Positions 45,798 through 53,623 of a DNA stretch of 64,000 nt are shown here, one piece after another. Under the pieces are notes generated by a model. It saw only the letters and a program-made list of their open reading frames with translations. It made no database searches and was not told the DNA's origin. The translations under genes and the position numbers were made by a program. Each line of letters opens with the position of its first letter. Within the stretch, counting starts at the first letter, position 1. Source of the stretch: Runella limosa DSM 17973 (GTDB lineage Bacteria; Bacteroidota; Bacteroidia; Cytophagales; Spirosomataceae); contig NZ_KI519425.1 of the NCBI RefSeq assembly GCF_000482465.1, positions 6,890 through 70,889 of the forward strand, given 5' to 3'.

Positions 45798-46456
45798 TAA
45801 AGTTTTAATTTATAAGAAACCCCAATCAAAAAACGATTCTCCTGGCTACCTTGAAGTCGGTAATCGGTAAAGCCAGAGAGGTCAATTTTGTTACGTTTGT
45901 TGATGGCAAACTCAATCCCCCCTTTGTTTCGCATTTGATCAAAACCAACGCCCCCTAGCTGATAAAAAAAGTCGGTAGAAACGTAAGGGGTAAAGCGAGA
46001 TTTATTGGGGTAAGACACTTCAAATTTGTTACGCACATAGCTTTTATCGTTTTCGAGGCCGCTGTCGTCGTCCATAAACTGGTTTTGGTACCGTAAGCGG
46101 TAATCAAATTTCAACTTCCAGATTTTACGGTCGTAAGCGATATCGGCATAAAAACGGTGATAGGGACGGTATTCGTAGCCTGTTTTATCGTCATTTCTTT
46201 TACGACGGCCTATAAAACGGTAATATCCGCTTACTTCCCAGCGCTTGTTAAGTTTGTACGACACGCCAGCTTCCCCCAAATATGCCCGTAAGATGGAAAC
46301 GTTATCGGTAAAACGGAACTGTGTATTTACACTCACTGAAAGCGATTTGGTGATTTTTTTCTCCACACCCACACCCGACCACAAACCAATGTCCGTTGCC
46401 TGAGCTTGCCCCAAAAACGGTAAAGCTAACAAGGCTGCGATTGCTATTTTTTTCAT
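45797..46456 (-). CDS. DUF2490 outer-membrane protein of the polyphosphate cluster
   Basis: 219 residues from ATG 46456 (MKKIAIAALLALPFLGQAQA, a clear signal peptide); an upstream Met at 46540 lies in repeat DNA and is rejected. The mature part is predicted as a beta-barrel: DIGLWSGVGVEKKITKSLSVSVNTQFRF opens it, WKLKFDYRLRYQNQF is a central strand pair, and RFLIGVSYKLKL is the aromatic/basic terminal strand. The family is of unknown function. It is the last gene of a same-strand series that includes VTC polyphosphate polymerase and DUF4956, though 208 bp with three tandem hairpin repeats separate it from DUF4956. Its TAA stop overlaps the end of the MITE-like element. Confidence 0.85.
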   Translation of the reverse strand: MKKIAIAALLALPFLGQAQATDIGLWSGVGVEKKITKSLSVSVNTQFRFTDNVSILRAYLGEAGVSYKLNKRWEVSGYYRFIGRRKRNDDKTGYEYRPYHRFYADIAYDRKIWKLKFDYRLRYQNQFMDDDSGLENDKSYVRNKFEVSYPNKSRFTPYVSTDFFYQLGGVGFDQMRNKGGIEFAINKRNKIDLSGFTDYRLQGSQENRFLIGVSYKLKL

Positions 46457-46509
46457 TTTTTGATGGTTTCCTGTTTTTAATTTCGGGTTTAGGCTTGCCC
46501 CTGGTTCCT

Positions 46510-46660
46510 CCTCGGTCGGGTTGTGAGCAACCCTTGACACGAGTGCTTGCTGTTTACCCTTTGTTCGTTCTCGGTCGGGTTGTGAGCAACCCTTGGCACG
46601 AGTGCTTGCTGTTTACCCTTTGTTCGTTTTCGGTCGGGTTGTGAGCAACCCTTGACACGT
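46510..46660. repeat. Three 59-bp tandem repeats carrying TGAG-loop hairpins
   Basis: The hairpin GGGTTGTGAGCAACCC recurs at 46518-46533, 46577-46592 and 46636-46651, exactly 59 bp apart. The spacers (GAGTGCTTGCTGTTTACCC...) are almost identical. All three lie between the DUF4956 and DUF2490 genes on the transcript of the polyphosphate cluster, where they could attenuate or stabilise RNA. Identical spacers and the short palindrome rule out CRISPR. Confidence 0.9.
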
Positions 46661-46664
46661 TTAG

Positions 46665-47327
46665 TTAATTTACTTCTTGTAAAGAGGACACAGTCACCTG
46701 ACTTTTTATCGCCGTTCCTTGGTAATAAAAAATCATGATAAGTGCCGAGTCCTTCAAAAAATCCATCGTTTGAACTTCTACGCGGTGTACGGCCAAGCCT
46801 GTTCGGACGCGCAAGTCTTCCAATAACTCTTCCTGACGTTCGGGCGTAATCAGCTCAATGCGGTCGTATTGGATGCTTTTAGTCAACTCTCTTTTCACTA
46901 GCAAATTTCCTTCCAAAAGCCACACCACCAATAAAATCATTCCGTTAACAAGTCCTAATTCGTCCCAGCTTCCTTTGATAATGGCGGAAATCAATCCCAC
47001 GGAAATTACAATAAATAAGTATGTCATGTCTTTGGCCGACAGCCCTTCGGTGCGGTAGCGTAGCATCGAAAAGACCGCAAAAAGTCCAAAAGCCGCGCCC
47101 ATCGACATTTGTACTTTATTGAGAAGGTACGTGATGAGGAAAATTACGAAATTGAACCCAAAAAACGTCAAAAATAAGTCAGTTCGACGGTAAATACGGT
47201 AATAAATCAAGCGTACAAGGATGGTCGTAGTAAGTACATCGACGAGCAAACGTACAAAAAACTTTTCGGGTAGTTTATTAAACCACTCAAAGGTATCAGG
47301 CGTGGTAAGTTCTTGGAGAAAAAGCAT
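46665..47327 (-). CDS. DUF4956 membrane protein
   Basis: 220 residues. Four hydrophobic segments lie in the first 145 residues (about 28-45, 50-70, 75-92 and 100-145). The conserved MGAAFGLFAVFSMLRYRTEGLSAKDMTYLFIVI, a DUF4956 hallmark, precedes a cytoplasmic alpha/beta tail of about 75 residues. The start overlaps the end of the VTC gene by 32 bp, so coupled translation is expected. DUF4956 with a VTC-domain polymerase and CotH kinases is a recurring bacterial neighbourhood. The membrane protein may anchor the polymerase or move polyphosphate, by analogy with the VTC1 membrane domain of yeast. That is inference. Confidence 0.85.
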   Translation of the reverse strand: MLFLQELTTPDTFEWFNKLPEKFFVRLLVDVLTTTILVRLIYYRIYRRTDLFLTFFGFNFVIFLITYLLNKVQMSMGAAFGLFAVFSMLRYRTEGLSAKDMTYLFIVISVGLISAIIKGSWDELGLVNGMILLVVWLLEGNLLVKRELTKSIQYDRIELITPERQEELLEDLRVRTGLAVHRVEVQTMDFLKDSALIMIFYYQGTAIKSQVTVSSLQEVN

Positions 47328-48132
47328 ACGCTATTTTATGTAAATGATTGAGTTTTAATTTGAAACGATTGTGCTTTACGTGGCTGTAAAGACTGATAAT
47401 GCCTAAGCAGTATTTACTAATAGAGCCCTCGCGAAGCTTGTATTTTCTCATTAAATCCAAAAAAAATGAGTGTTTCAGCGATTCTTGTTTTACTTCTGCC
47501 ACTACAACGGAAGCGTAATTCTGGGTGTTGTTCTCGTTGCGAAACGTCAGGTTCAGGTCGAGGGTAAGGCGTTCAGCGGTGGTTCTGCTTACCAGCGTCA
47601 GACGCGTATAGTCCACCCATAAAACGGGTTGTAAATCCGTCGCGACAAAAGGGGTTTGGCGTTGTAAAAAGTTACATACGTTGTCGTCCATCGTTTCGCC
47701 TGGAAGTACTTGTTGGCGAACCCGCGTCTTAATCGTCCGCCCTTTGTTATTTTTAAATTTAACCTCCGTAAAAATGAGGTTAGATTGTACATAATTGCGT
47801 TGACGAATCTTGTAGCGGTTGAGCCTGCCCGACTGATGTTCGTGGTAAAGCTGCAACGATTCCGTGTCGAAATACAGCGTTTCGTAGTCAGCCAGCCGCA
47901 AGCCGTTTACCTCCAAAATGCGGTAATGTGGCAGTAAATCGGTGAGGATAGCCGAAAACATTTCCAACGGAATCAAAAACTTTGCATCGGTACGGTTCAT
48001 GAGCTTTACGCTGTCCATTTCGGCCAGTGAAATGGGCTCAAACGAATTGGCTTGTTGCCTGATATGGGCAAACAAATCCTCAGTCGTCGTAGCGATACTT
48101 TTTAGTTTGAGTAAGTTTGCCTTTGCCGTCAT
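47296..48132 (-). CDS. VTC-domain polyphosphate polymerase
   Basis: 278 residues. The VTC domain is a tunnel-fold enzyme that makes polyphosphate from nucleoside triphosphate. The tunnel's basic residues are visible: Arg47 and Lys51 (LMNRTDAKF), Arg106, Lys108 and Arg110 (RYKIRQR), Lys125 and Lys127 (TEVKFKNNKG), then Lys135, Arg137 and Arg139. Glu123 is a candidate metal ligand. YTRLTL follows further on. No transmembrane or SPX domain is present; the partner DUF4956 supplies membrane helices. The start is kept at 48132 because FEPISLAEMD, a family N-terminal motif, must be included; it overlaps the preceding gene by 53 bp. Fits a polyphosphate-storage role under phosphate control. Confidence 0.9.
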   Translation of the reverse strand: MTAKANLLKLKSIATTTEDLFAHIRQQANSFEPISLAEMDSVKLMNRTDAKFLIPLEMFSAILTDLLPHYRILEVNGLRLADYETLYFDTESLQLYHEHQSGRLNRYKIRQRNYVQSNLIFTEVKFKNNKGRTIKTRVRQQVLPGETMDDNVCNFLQRQTPFVATDLQPVLWVDYTRLTLVSRTTAERLTLDLNLTFRNENNTQNYASVVVAEVKQESLKHSFFLDLMRKYKLREGSISKYCLGIISLYSHVKHNRFKLKLNHLHKIAYAFSPRTYHA

Positions 48133-48562
48133 AAGTTTTCTTTTCCGATTTTAAGCCCCGTCGGTCGTTGGTAAAAACCGAGCGACTAACCAGTTGATTT
48201 TTTGAATTAAATTCTGATTCTTCTACTTTTTCGCCCAATTCGTTGTATTTATAGACCTCTCGTTTGAGTTGTCGATTGGAGGCATCGAAAGTGATTTCCT
48301 GCGTTTTGTTTTCAAATTTGTCGAAGAGGCGTACGATACGTTCTTCTACTTTGCCGTAATTATCGTACTTAACTTCCTCGATGACGTTACCGTCTTTGTC
48401 AAATTTTTTATACGAATCGTTTCGGGTAACTTCCTTTCCATCAACTACTTCGGTGATGGTTTCGGTGGCCGTAATGAGGTCGTACTTTTTTACTTCTTTT
48501 TTGCTTTGCGCCCAACTAACAGATATGCTTAATAAGGCAACAAAGAGGCTATTGTTCGACAT
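48080..48562 (-). CDS. Secreted YD/MORN-like repeat protein in the polyphosphate operon
   Basis: 160 residues with a short signal peptide (MSNNSLFVALLSISVSWAQ). The mature part is highly charged and repetitive: successive 18-22-residue units of the form YDNYGKVEERIVRLFDKF, FDASNRQLKREVYKYNELG and YDGKGKLTQTKKYRYDD resemble YD or antitoxin-MORN repeats that form beta-hairpin sheets. I do not recognise a specific family or function. It begins 7 bp after the CotH gene and ends inside the VTC gene, so it belongs to the operon. A binding protein for polyphosphate or the cell surface is conceivable only from its location. Confidence 0.75.
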   Translation of the reverse strand: MSNNSLFVALLSISVSWAQSKKEVKKYDLITATETITEVVDGKEVTRNDSYKKFDKDGNVIEEVKYDNYGKVEERIVRLFDKFENKTQEITFDASNRQLKREVYKYNELGEKVEESEFNSKNQLVSRSVFTNDRRGLKSEKKTYDGKGKLTQTKKYRYDD

Positions 48563-48569
48563 ATACTAT

Positions 48570-50030
48570 TTATTTGAGAAAAGTATTAACTGCTTGATTT
48601 CGAGTAATAACGTGTTGTTTTAATTCGGCCAAGGAGGAAGTAAAGGCTGCCGTACTCGTGAGATTGGTGTACGGAGCAACCTCCTTTTCAGTCCCTGTGA
48701 CGTAAGGCGTAATGAGCGTGGTGTATTTTTCAAATAATTCGTTCATTTTGGCGGTGGTAAACACGTTGTCGGCAAACGAACGAACGTACTGTTTGTACTT
48801 GGCATAATAGATAGGGTCAGCCGCGACGTTGCGAATCAATGGCCAGCCTGTTCCCACTTCCGTCATGGCCAATGACACGGCGGAACGGCTCATTCCTCCG
48901 CCCGTTGCGGAGCTAGTCATCGACATATTGTGATCCCACGGAATCCACGTCAATTTATTAGTCGGAGAATTGTAGAGGTAATAATTGTGCGCCATGGCTC
49001 CGTACGCATCCCAATTGACAATGGTATTATTGATAGCCAAGTACTTCAAGTAGTTATCGACGTTGAAAGTTTTTTCGAGATTGGCGCGCCACTGAGCGGC
49101 GTTGGTCGTGCGGTCGGTGCTGTTGAGGGCCGTTACAAACGCCTGAACATCGCTGTAATCAGGGGTTGTTTCGTTGTTTTTCTTTTCAAACTGTGATTGA
49201 ACAAACGACTGAAAGGTCGATTCGGGCTTGTAAATATTTCCTTTTTTCTCCCCAAACTGATCTTTAACCATCGTATCGTCGATGATTTCCACCATGGTAT
49301 ATACGCCACAATACTTGGCACCTGCGCCGAAATTGATATATACTTTGTAAAAAGCTGTACGCGCCGCTGCCACTCCGCCCATTCGGAAAATATCCGCCAC
49401 TACTTTTTCCCGAATCATTGAGTTGTCAGAATACGCAGGCGACATCGACAATTCTTTAAAACCGTATAAACGCTGGTTGTTAATCTCAGGATATTTGTCC
49501 TCAAATTCATCAAACTTGAGACGAAAAGGAATTTTATAAATACCCGCCCCCCAAATGGATGAAAGGCTAGAGTTGCCTTTAAGGCGCATGCCTACTTTAT
49601 TCCAAGTTTTTCCGTTAAACTTCAACGTAGTTGCTACGTAGATAGGATCGCCACCAATCAAGTCAAGGCCACCTCCATTTCCGCCGCCGCCATTTCCTCC
49701 GTTGGGTGGGTTGCCGCCAGGTATCCCGCCACCGCCTTGGGAACCGCTACTACGCGTTCCAAAAGCAGTACCCGTCAGGGTTTGCATATCCGTTTTGATG
49801 GCCGTCCAATCAGCTGCCGTCATCGTAATTTCTAGGGTATTGACTTGACTTTGAGGAAATACAATATCATAATTGGGGCTACCATCACCACTGTGCGACT
49901 CGGTTGTCCAGTCGGGGTTGGTCGTTTCGGCAGTGCCGTCGCCAGGGGTGACTTCCTGCACCTTGTCTTTGCAGGAAGTGGCCAAAAAGGCCATAAGTAC
50001 CACAAAGAGCGTGGAACGAACAATTTTCAT
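48570..50030 (-). CDS. CotH-family protein kinase-like lipoprotein
   Basis: 486 residues from ATG 50030 (MKIVRSTLFVVLMAFLATSC, lipobox LATSC); an upstream Met at 50069 would hide the signal. A Gly/Asn-rich linker (about 105-135) interrupts the first part. CotH features are present: MRLKGNSSLSS, FKELSMSPAYSDNSMIREKVVADIF, VYTMVEIIDDTMVKDQFG, NTIVNWDAYGAMAHNYYLY and TWIPWDHNMSM, the last including the metal-binding Asp. CotH proteins are atypical kinases, known from spore-coat CotB phosphorylation. Here they are envelope-exposed and linked to VTC polymerase. This copy has DHN where the paralogue has DNN. Confidence 0.9.
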   Translation of the reverse strand: MKIVRSTLFVVLMAFLATSCKDKVQEVTPGDGTAETTNPDWTTESHSGDGSPNYDIVFPQSQVNTLEITMTAADWTAIKTDMQTLTGTAFGTRSSGSQGGGGIPGGNPPNGGNGGGGNGGGLDLIGGDPIYVATTLKFNGKTWNKVGMRLKGNSSLSSIWGAGIYKIPFRLKFDEFEDKYPEINNQRLYGFKELSMSPAYSDNSMIREKVVADIFRMGGVAAARTAFYKVYINFGAGAKYCGVYTMVEIIDDTMVKDQFGEKKGNIYKPESTFQSFVQSQFEKKNNETTPDYSDVQAFVTALNSTDRTTNAAQWRANLEKTFNVDNYLKYLAINNTIVNWDAYGAMAHNYYLYNSPTNKLTWIPWDHNMSMTSSATGGGMSRSAVSLAMTEVGTGWPLIRNVAADPIYYAKYKQYVRSFADNVFTTAKMNELFEKYTTLITPYVTGTEKEVAPYTNLTSTAAFTSSLAELKQHVITRNQAVNTFLK

Positions 50031-50109
50031 AAAGGTGTCAGAATATGAGTTTAGAGGCATCGGTGTCAATGAGGTTTACGTTAAAAGAAATAGTTACGTT
50101 GCAAAAGGG

Positions 50110-51615
50110 CTAGGGCTTTTGTAAAAACGCTTCTACTTTTTGCGTTTGAGATACAACGTGTTCATTGAGTTGTTCGAGCGAATTACTAAAACTAGCCGCA
50201 TCCCGTAGCTGAGAATAGGGCCTTGTTTCCTTGCCTTCCACGTAGGGCGCAATGAGGCGGTGATAGCGTTCAAATAGCTTTTTCATGTGGGTAGTAGTAA
50301 ATAGATGTTGGGTAAACTTTTTGACGTAGTTTTTGTACTGCGCAAAATAGACTGGGTCATCGGCGAGGTAGCGAATCAACGGCCATTGCTTGCTGACGGA
50401 CGAGAGGTCGAGGGAAACGTTTCCCCCAAATCCACCTTTTTTGCCTCCCATCGGCGGCGGCGGAAAGAACCCTTCAGGAGGAACACTGCCCTCGCTGGGA
50501 CGTTTTTCGTTGCGCGCCATGGCAGGAGGAAACATTCCACCACCGCCACGGCTCGAAAGTGCCTCGTTGTTGTCCCACGGAATCCAAGTCAATTTTTTAG
50601 TGGGAGAATTGTACAGGTAAAAGTTGTGCGCCATGGCTCCGTAGGTATCCCAGTTGTCGATGACGTTATTGACTGCTAGGTAATTCAAAAAATGAGGAAC
50701 ATTAAAGGTAGCTTCCAAATTGGCTCGCCACTGAGCAGGTTGCGTGAGCCGAGTAGAATCATTTAGCGCCTTTATGAACGCTTGAACGTCGGAATAATCC
50801 GCTTTTTTCTTGTTGTTTTTCTTTTCAAACTGAGCAGGTGCAAACTTCTGAAACGTGGATTCGGGTTTGTAAATATTACCCGTTGACTCTCCAAATTGCT
50901 GCTTGACCATCGTATCGTCGATTACCTCGACCATGGTATAGACACCACAGTATTTTAGTCCCTCTCCAAAATTGATAAATACACGATAAAAAGCCGTTTG
51001 GGCGGCGGGGATGCCTGCTTGTCGGAACAAGTCGGCAGCTACTTTTTCGTGTAAAAGCGAGGGGTCGTTGGCCGCAGGAGACATCGACAACTCGTGAAAG
51101 CCGTAAAATGAGGGCTTCGTAGCCCCTTTAGGCGCAAATTCATCAAACGATAAACGGAAAGGTAATTTGTAAATTCCTTGCCCCCACGACATCATCAGGG
51201 TAGAATTACCTTTGAGTCGAAAACCTACCGAATTCCACGTTTTCCCGTTAAATTTCAACGAGGCGGCCACGTAATTGGGCTCGCCTTGGCCAAAAGAAGC
51301 AGGACCTCCGCCCATCATCGGACTTCCCTCCCCCATGGGAGGAGGAAAAGCCCCATTTTTAGGCATCGGTCCTGGAAATCGACTTCCTTTTCCAAATTCA
51401 TTTCCAAATTTCTTTTTCATATCTATTTGGATGCTATCCCAAGTGGCTTGGGTAAGCGTAATTTCTAGGGTATTGACCCGATTTTGAGGAAAAACAACCT
51501 CGTAGTTGGGCTGGATTGGCTTCTTTTTGGGAGTAGAAGCTTTGTTTTGGCTTATGCTTTGGAAGGAAATCCAACAGAGTAAGCTGAACAGAAAAAGATA
51601 AGGCGTACTTTTCAT
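50110..51615 (-). CDS. CotH-family protein kinase-like secreted protein
   Basis: 501 residues with a signal peptide (MKSTPYLFLFSLLCWISFQSISQ). It is clearly paralogous to the next gene over the whole CotH domain (FRLKGNSTLMM, YGFHELSMSPAANDPSLLHEKVAADLF, VYTMVEVIDDTMVKQQFG, NNVIDNWDTYGAMAHNFYLY, WIPWDNN). Two Pro/Met/Gly-rich inserts (about 75-105 and 365-400, for example PPPMGEGSPMMGGGP) break the domain. It is the first gene of the CotH-CotH-VTC-DUF4956 series; the next CotH gene follows after 79 bp. A TTAACA-type box lies about 100 bp upstream. The substrate is unknown. Confidence 0.9.
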   Translation of the reverse strand: MKSTPYLFLFSLLCWISFQSISQNKASTPKKKPIQPNYEVVFPQNRVNTLEITLTQATWDSIQIDMKKKFGNEFGKGSRFPGPMPKNGAFPPPMGEGSPMMGGGPASFGQGEPNYVAASLKFNGKTWNSVGFRLKGNSTLMMSWGQGIYKLPFRLSFDEFAPKGATKPSFYGFHELSMSPAANDPSLLHEKVAADLFRQAGIPAAQTAFYRVFINFGEGLKYCGVYTMVEVIDDTMVKQQFGESTGNIYKPESTFQKFAPAQFEKKNNKKKADYSDVQAFIKALNDSTRLTQPAQWRANLEATFNVPHFLNYLAVNNVIDNWDTYGAMAHNFYLYNSPTKKLTWIPWDNNEALSSRGGGGMFPPAMARNEKRPSEGSVPPEGFFPPPPMGGKKGGFGGNVSLDLSSVSKQWPLIRYLADDPVYFAQYKNYVKKFTQHLFTTTHMKKLFERYHRLIAPYVEGKETRPYSQLRDAASFSNSLEQLNEHVVSQTQKVEAFLQKP

Positions 51616-51711
51616 CGGTTATGGCGGTTTTTAAGGTGATTACCGCCAATGAACGCAAGATGTGGCAGCTCTTGCCGTATGTGCCTACAAATACTGGATA
51701 TGTGTAGAAGA

Positions 51712-51729
51712 ATGTTAAGAAATTGTTAA
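51712..51729 (-). promoter_or_regulatory. PhoP/PhoB-like box upstream of the CotH-VTC operon
   Basis: On the minus strand TTAACAA-TTTC-TTAACAT, 7-4-7, matching the sites at 34440 and 36022 almost base for base. It is 97 bp upstream of the first CotH gene. On the other strand TAAGTTTG (51727-51734) could be the -7 box of the histidine kinase gene, so the site may affect both directions. Confidence 0.55.
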
Positions 51730-51818
51730 GTTTGGCAAAGGCTCTACACAAACCGCTGATAAATAGACACATTGCAACGAAGGTGGGTAGAAAAATGTAT
51801 AGCTAAGAAAAGGGTTTT

Positions 51819-52907
51819 ATGAAGTATTTAGAACGATATAACGGGTGGCTGCACCTCATAGGCTGGTTAGTTTACATCGCCTCTCCGTTGCTGTTTTTTT
51901 CCTTTTCAAACATGTGGTTTCCGCCTAATTTTGGCAGTTTTTTGCTAAGTAAGCTGGCAGGTGATGTCTTGTTGATTGCCTTTTTTTACCTCAATCTCCA
52001 ACGCTTAATCCCCAATTTGTTGTCTAAAAAGAATGTGATTGCATACGTGGGGGCAGTGGCAGGGGCATTGTTGATTTATTTGGTTGCCAACGATTTGCTG
52101 ATGCAGTGGTGGAGAATGAATCGCCCCCCGATGCTTGGGCAAGTACCTCTGCCAATGCCACCACCTTCGGGCAGAATGTCTGTTCGGCCCCCTTTTGGGG
52201 CGTTCGGGCCTCCTCAAATTACCGCTTTTTTATCGTTTTGTTTGGTCACGTTGGCAAGCTCGATGATTGCCTTGGTGCGTGACCGTTTGCGTGAAAGGGA
52301 AGAAAAACAGCAGATTCAATTGGAAAAAATAGCGGCTGAATTGGCCGTGTTGAAACTTCAAATCAGTCCACATTTTTTGTTCAACACTCTCAATAACATT
52401 CGTTGGTTGACGCGCCAAAAGTCGGACAATGCCGAGGAAGCAGTGGTGAAACTGTCGCAGTTGCTGCGGTACGTGATTTATCAGGCCAACCACGAACGCG
52501 TGCCATTGACGCAAGAAATTGAGCATTTAGAGCATTTTATTGACCTCCAAAAAATGCGACTGACCGATCAAAACTCCGTTTCGTTTGTACACGAAGGGGC
52601 GATTGAAAGGTATCAAATTGAGCCTTTGTTGTTTTTGCCGTTTGTCGAAAATGCGTTTAAATACGGCTTGCACAGTCAACAAAAAAGCGACATCGTGATT
52701 GGCTTTCGGGTGGGAGAAAACCACCTGTTGTTTTTTGTCGAAAACCCCATTTTTGAAAATAACCTACCCAAGGAAGGAGAGTCGGGACTGGGGATAAAAA
52801 ATGTGGAACGCCGCCTAGCCCTGCATTATCCACAGCGGCACGAATTGCATATTTATACCAACGCCACTACATTTCGGGTGGAATTATCCCTTGAACTAGC
52901 CCCATGA
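51819..52907 (+). CDS. LytS/YehU-type sensor histidine kinase
   Basis: 362 residues. Four membrane helices lie within about 12-165. Between helices 3 and 4 is a Pro/Met-rich extracytoplasmic loop (about 97-130, MLGQVPLPMPPP...). A short coiled coil (about 155-175) leads to the His_kinase domain with phospho-acceptor His185 (QISPHFLFNTLNNIRW), then the HATPase region (FLPFVENAFKYGL and GLGIKNVERRL). It lacks PAS or GAF sensors. It overlaps the response regulator gene by 4 bp. Its divergent placement from the CotH-VTC operon suggests it controls that operon. Confidence 0.9.
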   Translation: MKYLERYNGWLHLIGWLVYIASPLLFFSFSNMWFPPNFGSFLLSKLAGDVLLIAFFYLNLQRLIPNLLSKKNVIAYVGAVAGALLIYLVANDLLMQWWRMNRPPMLGQVPLPMPPPSGRMSVRPPFGAFGPPQITAFLSFCLVTLASSMIALVRDRLREREEKQQIQLEKIAAELAVLKLQISPHFLFNTLNNIRWLTRQKSDNAEEAVVKLSQLLRYVIYQANHERVPLTQEIEHLEHFIDLQKMRLTDQNSVSFVHEGAIERYQIEPLLFLPFVENAFKYGLHSQQKSDIVIGFRVGENHLLFFVENPIFENNLPKEGESGLGIKNVERRLALHYPQRHELHIYTNATTFRVELSLELAP

Positions 52908-53623
52908 CGCAAATACGCTGCATAGCCATTGACGACGAGCCGTTTGCTTTGGCGATTTTGGCCGATGACCTTCGTCGGTTTCCTTACTTAGAGCTACAGG
53001 CCACATTTTCAAATGCCGTTGATGCCGATTTGTGGCTTAAAACCCATTCGGTGGATCTCATTTTTTTGGATATTCAAATGCCTACGTTGACAGGAACACA
53101 ATTTTTACGGGGGCTTTCGCAGCCGCCAATGGTGATTTTTACGACGGCTTATGAGCAGTATGCCTTAGAGGGTTTTGAACTCAATGTTGTGGATTATTTG
53201 CTCAAACCGATTCCGTTTCAACGTTTTGAAAAGGCGGTACTTCGGGCCAAAGAATTATTTGAATTACGACAGAAAGAGGAGGCACCAGCGGTCATAGAAC
53301 GCGGTTTTTTCTTTGTTTTTTCGGAATACAAAGAAATTAAGATTTATTTCGATGAAGTGAGTTACGTGGAAGGGCTCAAAGATTACGTCAAAATTTATAC
53401 CACGCAGCAGCCGAAACCCATTCTGACGCGCCTAAACCTAAAAGCCATGGAGGCAAAACTGCCCGAAACGCAATTTGGCCGCGTTCATAATTCTTTTATT
53501 GTAGCTTTTGAGCGGATAACGGCGGTTCAGAAAGCCAAATTACACCTCGACAAGATAGAAATTCCGATTGGAAACCGCTACCTAGTTGGGTTTGAGCAAA
53601 AGTATCGAAAACTACCGAGCTAG
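52904..53623 (+). CDS. LytTR-type response regulator
   Basis: 239 residues. The receiver domain (1-120) carries the phospho-accepting Asp56 (LIFLDIQMP), acidic Asp10-Asp11, and the late Lys in DYLLKPI. The LytTR DNA-binding domain (about 138-239) starts FFFVFSEYKEIKIYFDEVSYVEG, with the recognition part FGRVHNSFIVAFERI. Partner of the preceding kinase. LytTR proteins bind pairs of short repeats about 10 bp apart. Its stop codon overlaps the convergent CHU_C gene by 12 bp. Confidence 0.93.
   Translation: MTQIRCIAIDDEPFALAILADDLRRFPYLELQATFSNAVDADLWLKTHSVDLIFLDIQMPTLTGTQFLRGLSQPPMVIFTTAYEQYALEGFELNVVDYLLKPIPFQRFEKAVLRAKELFELRQKEEAPAVIERGFFFVFSEYKEIKIYFDEVSYVEGLKDYVKIYTTQQPKPILTRLNLKAMEAKLPETQFGRVHNSFIVAFERITAVQKAKLHLDKIEIPIGNRYLVGFEQKYRKLPS

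Noticed and set aside
45560-45808. 82-residue ORF over the coaX end and MITE
   Set aside because: Runs through the palindromic element with low-complexity content; no coding signal.
46510-46660. CRISPR array
   Set aside because: The spacers between hairpins are nearly identical and there are only three units; tandem palindromic repeats fit better.
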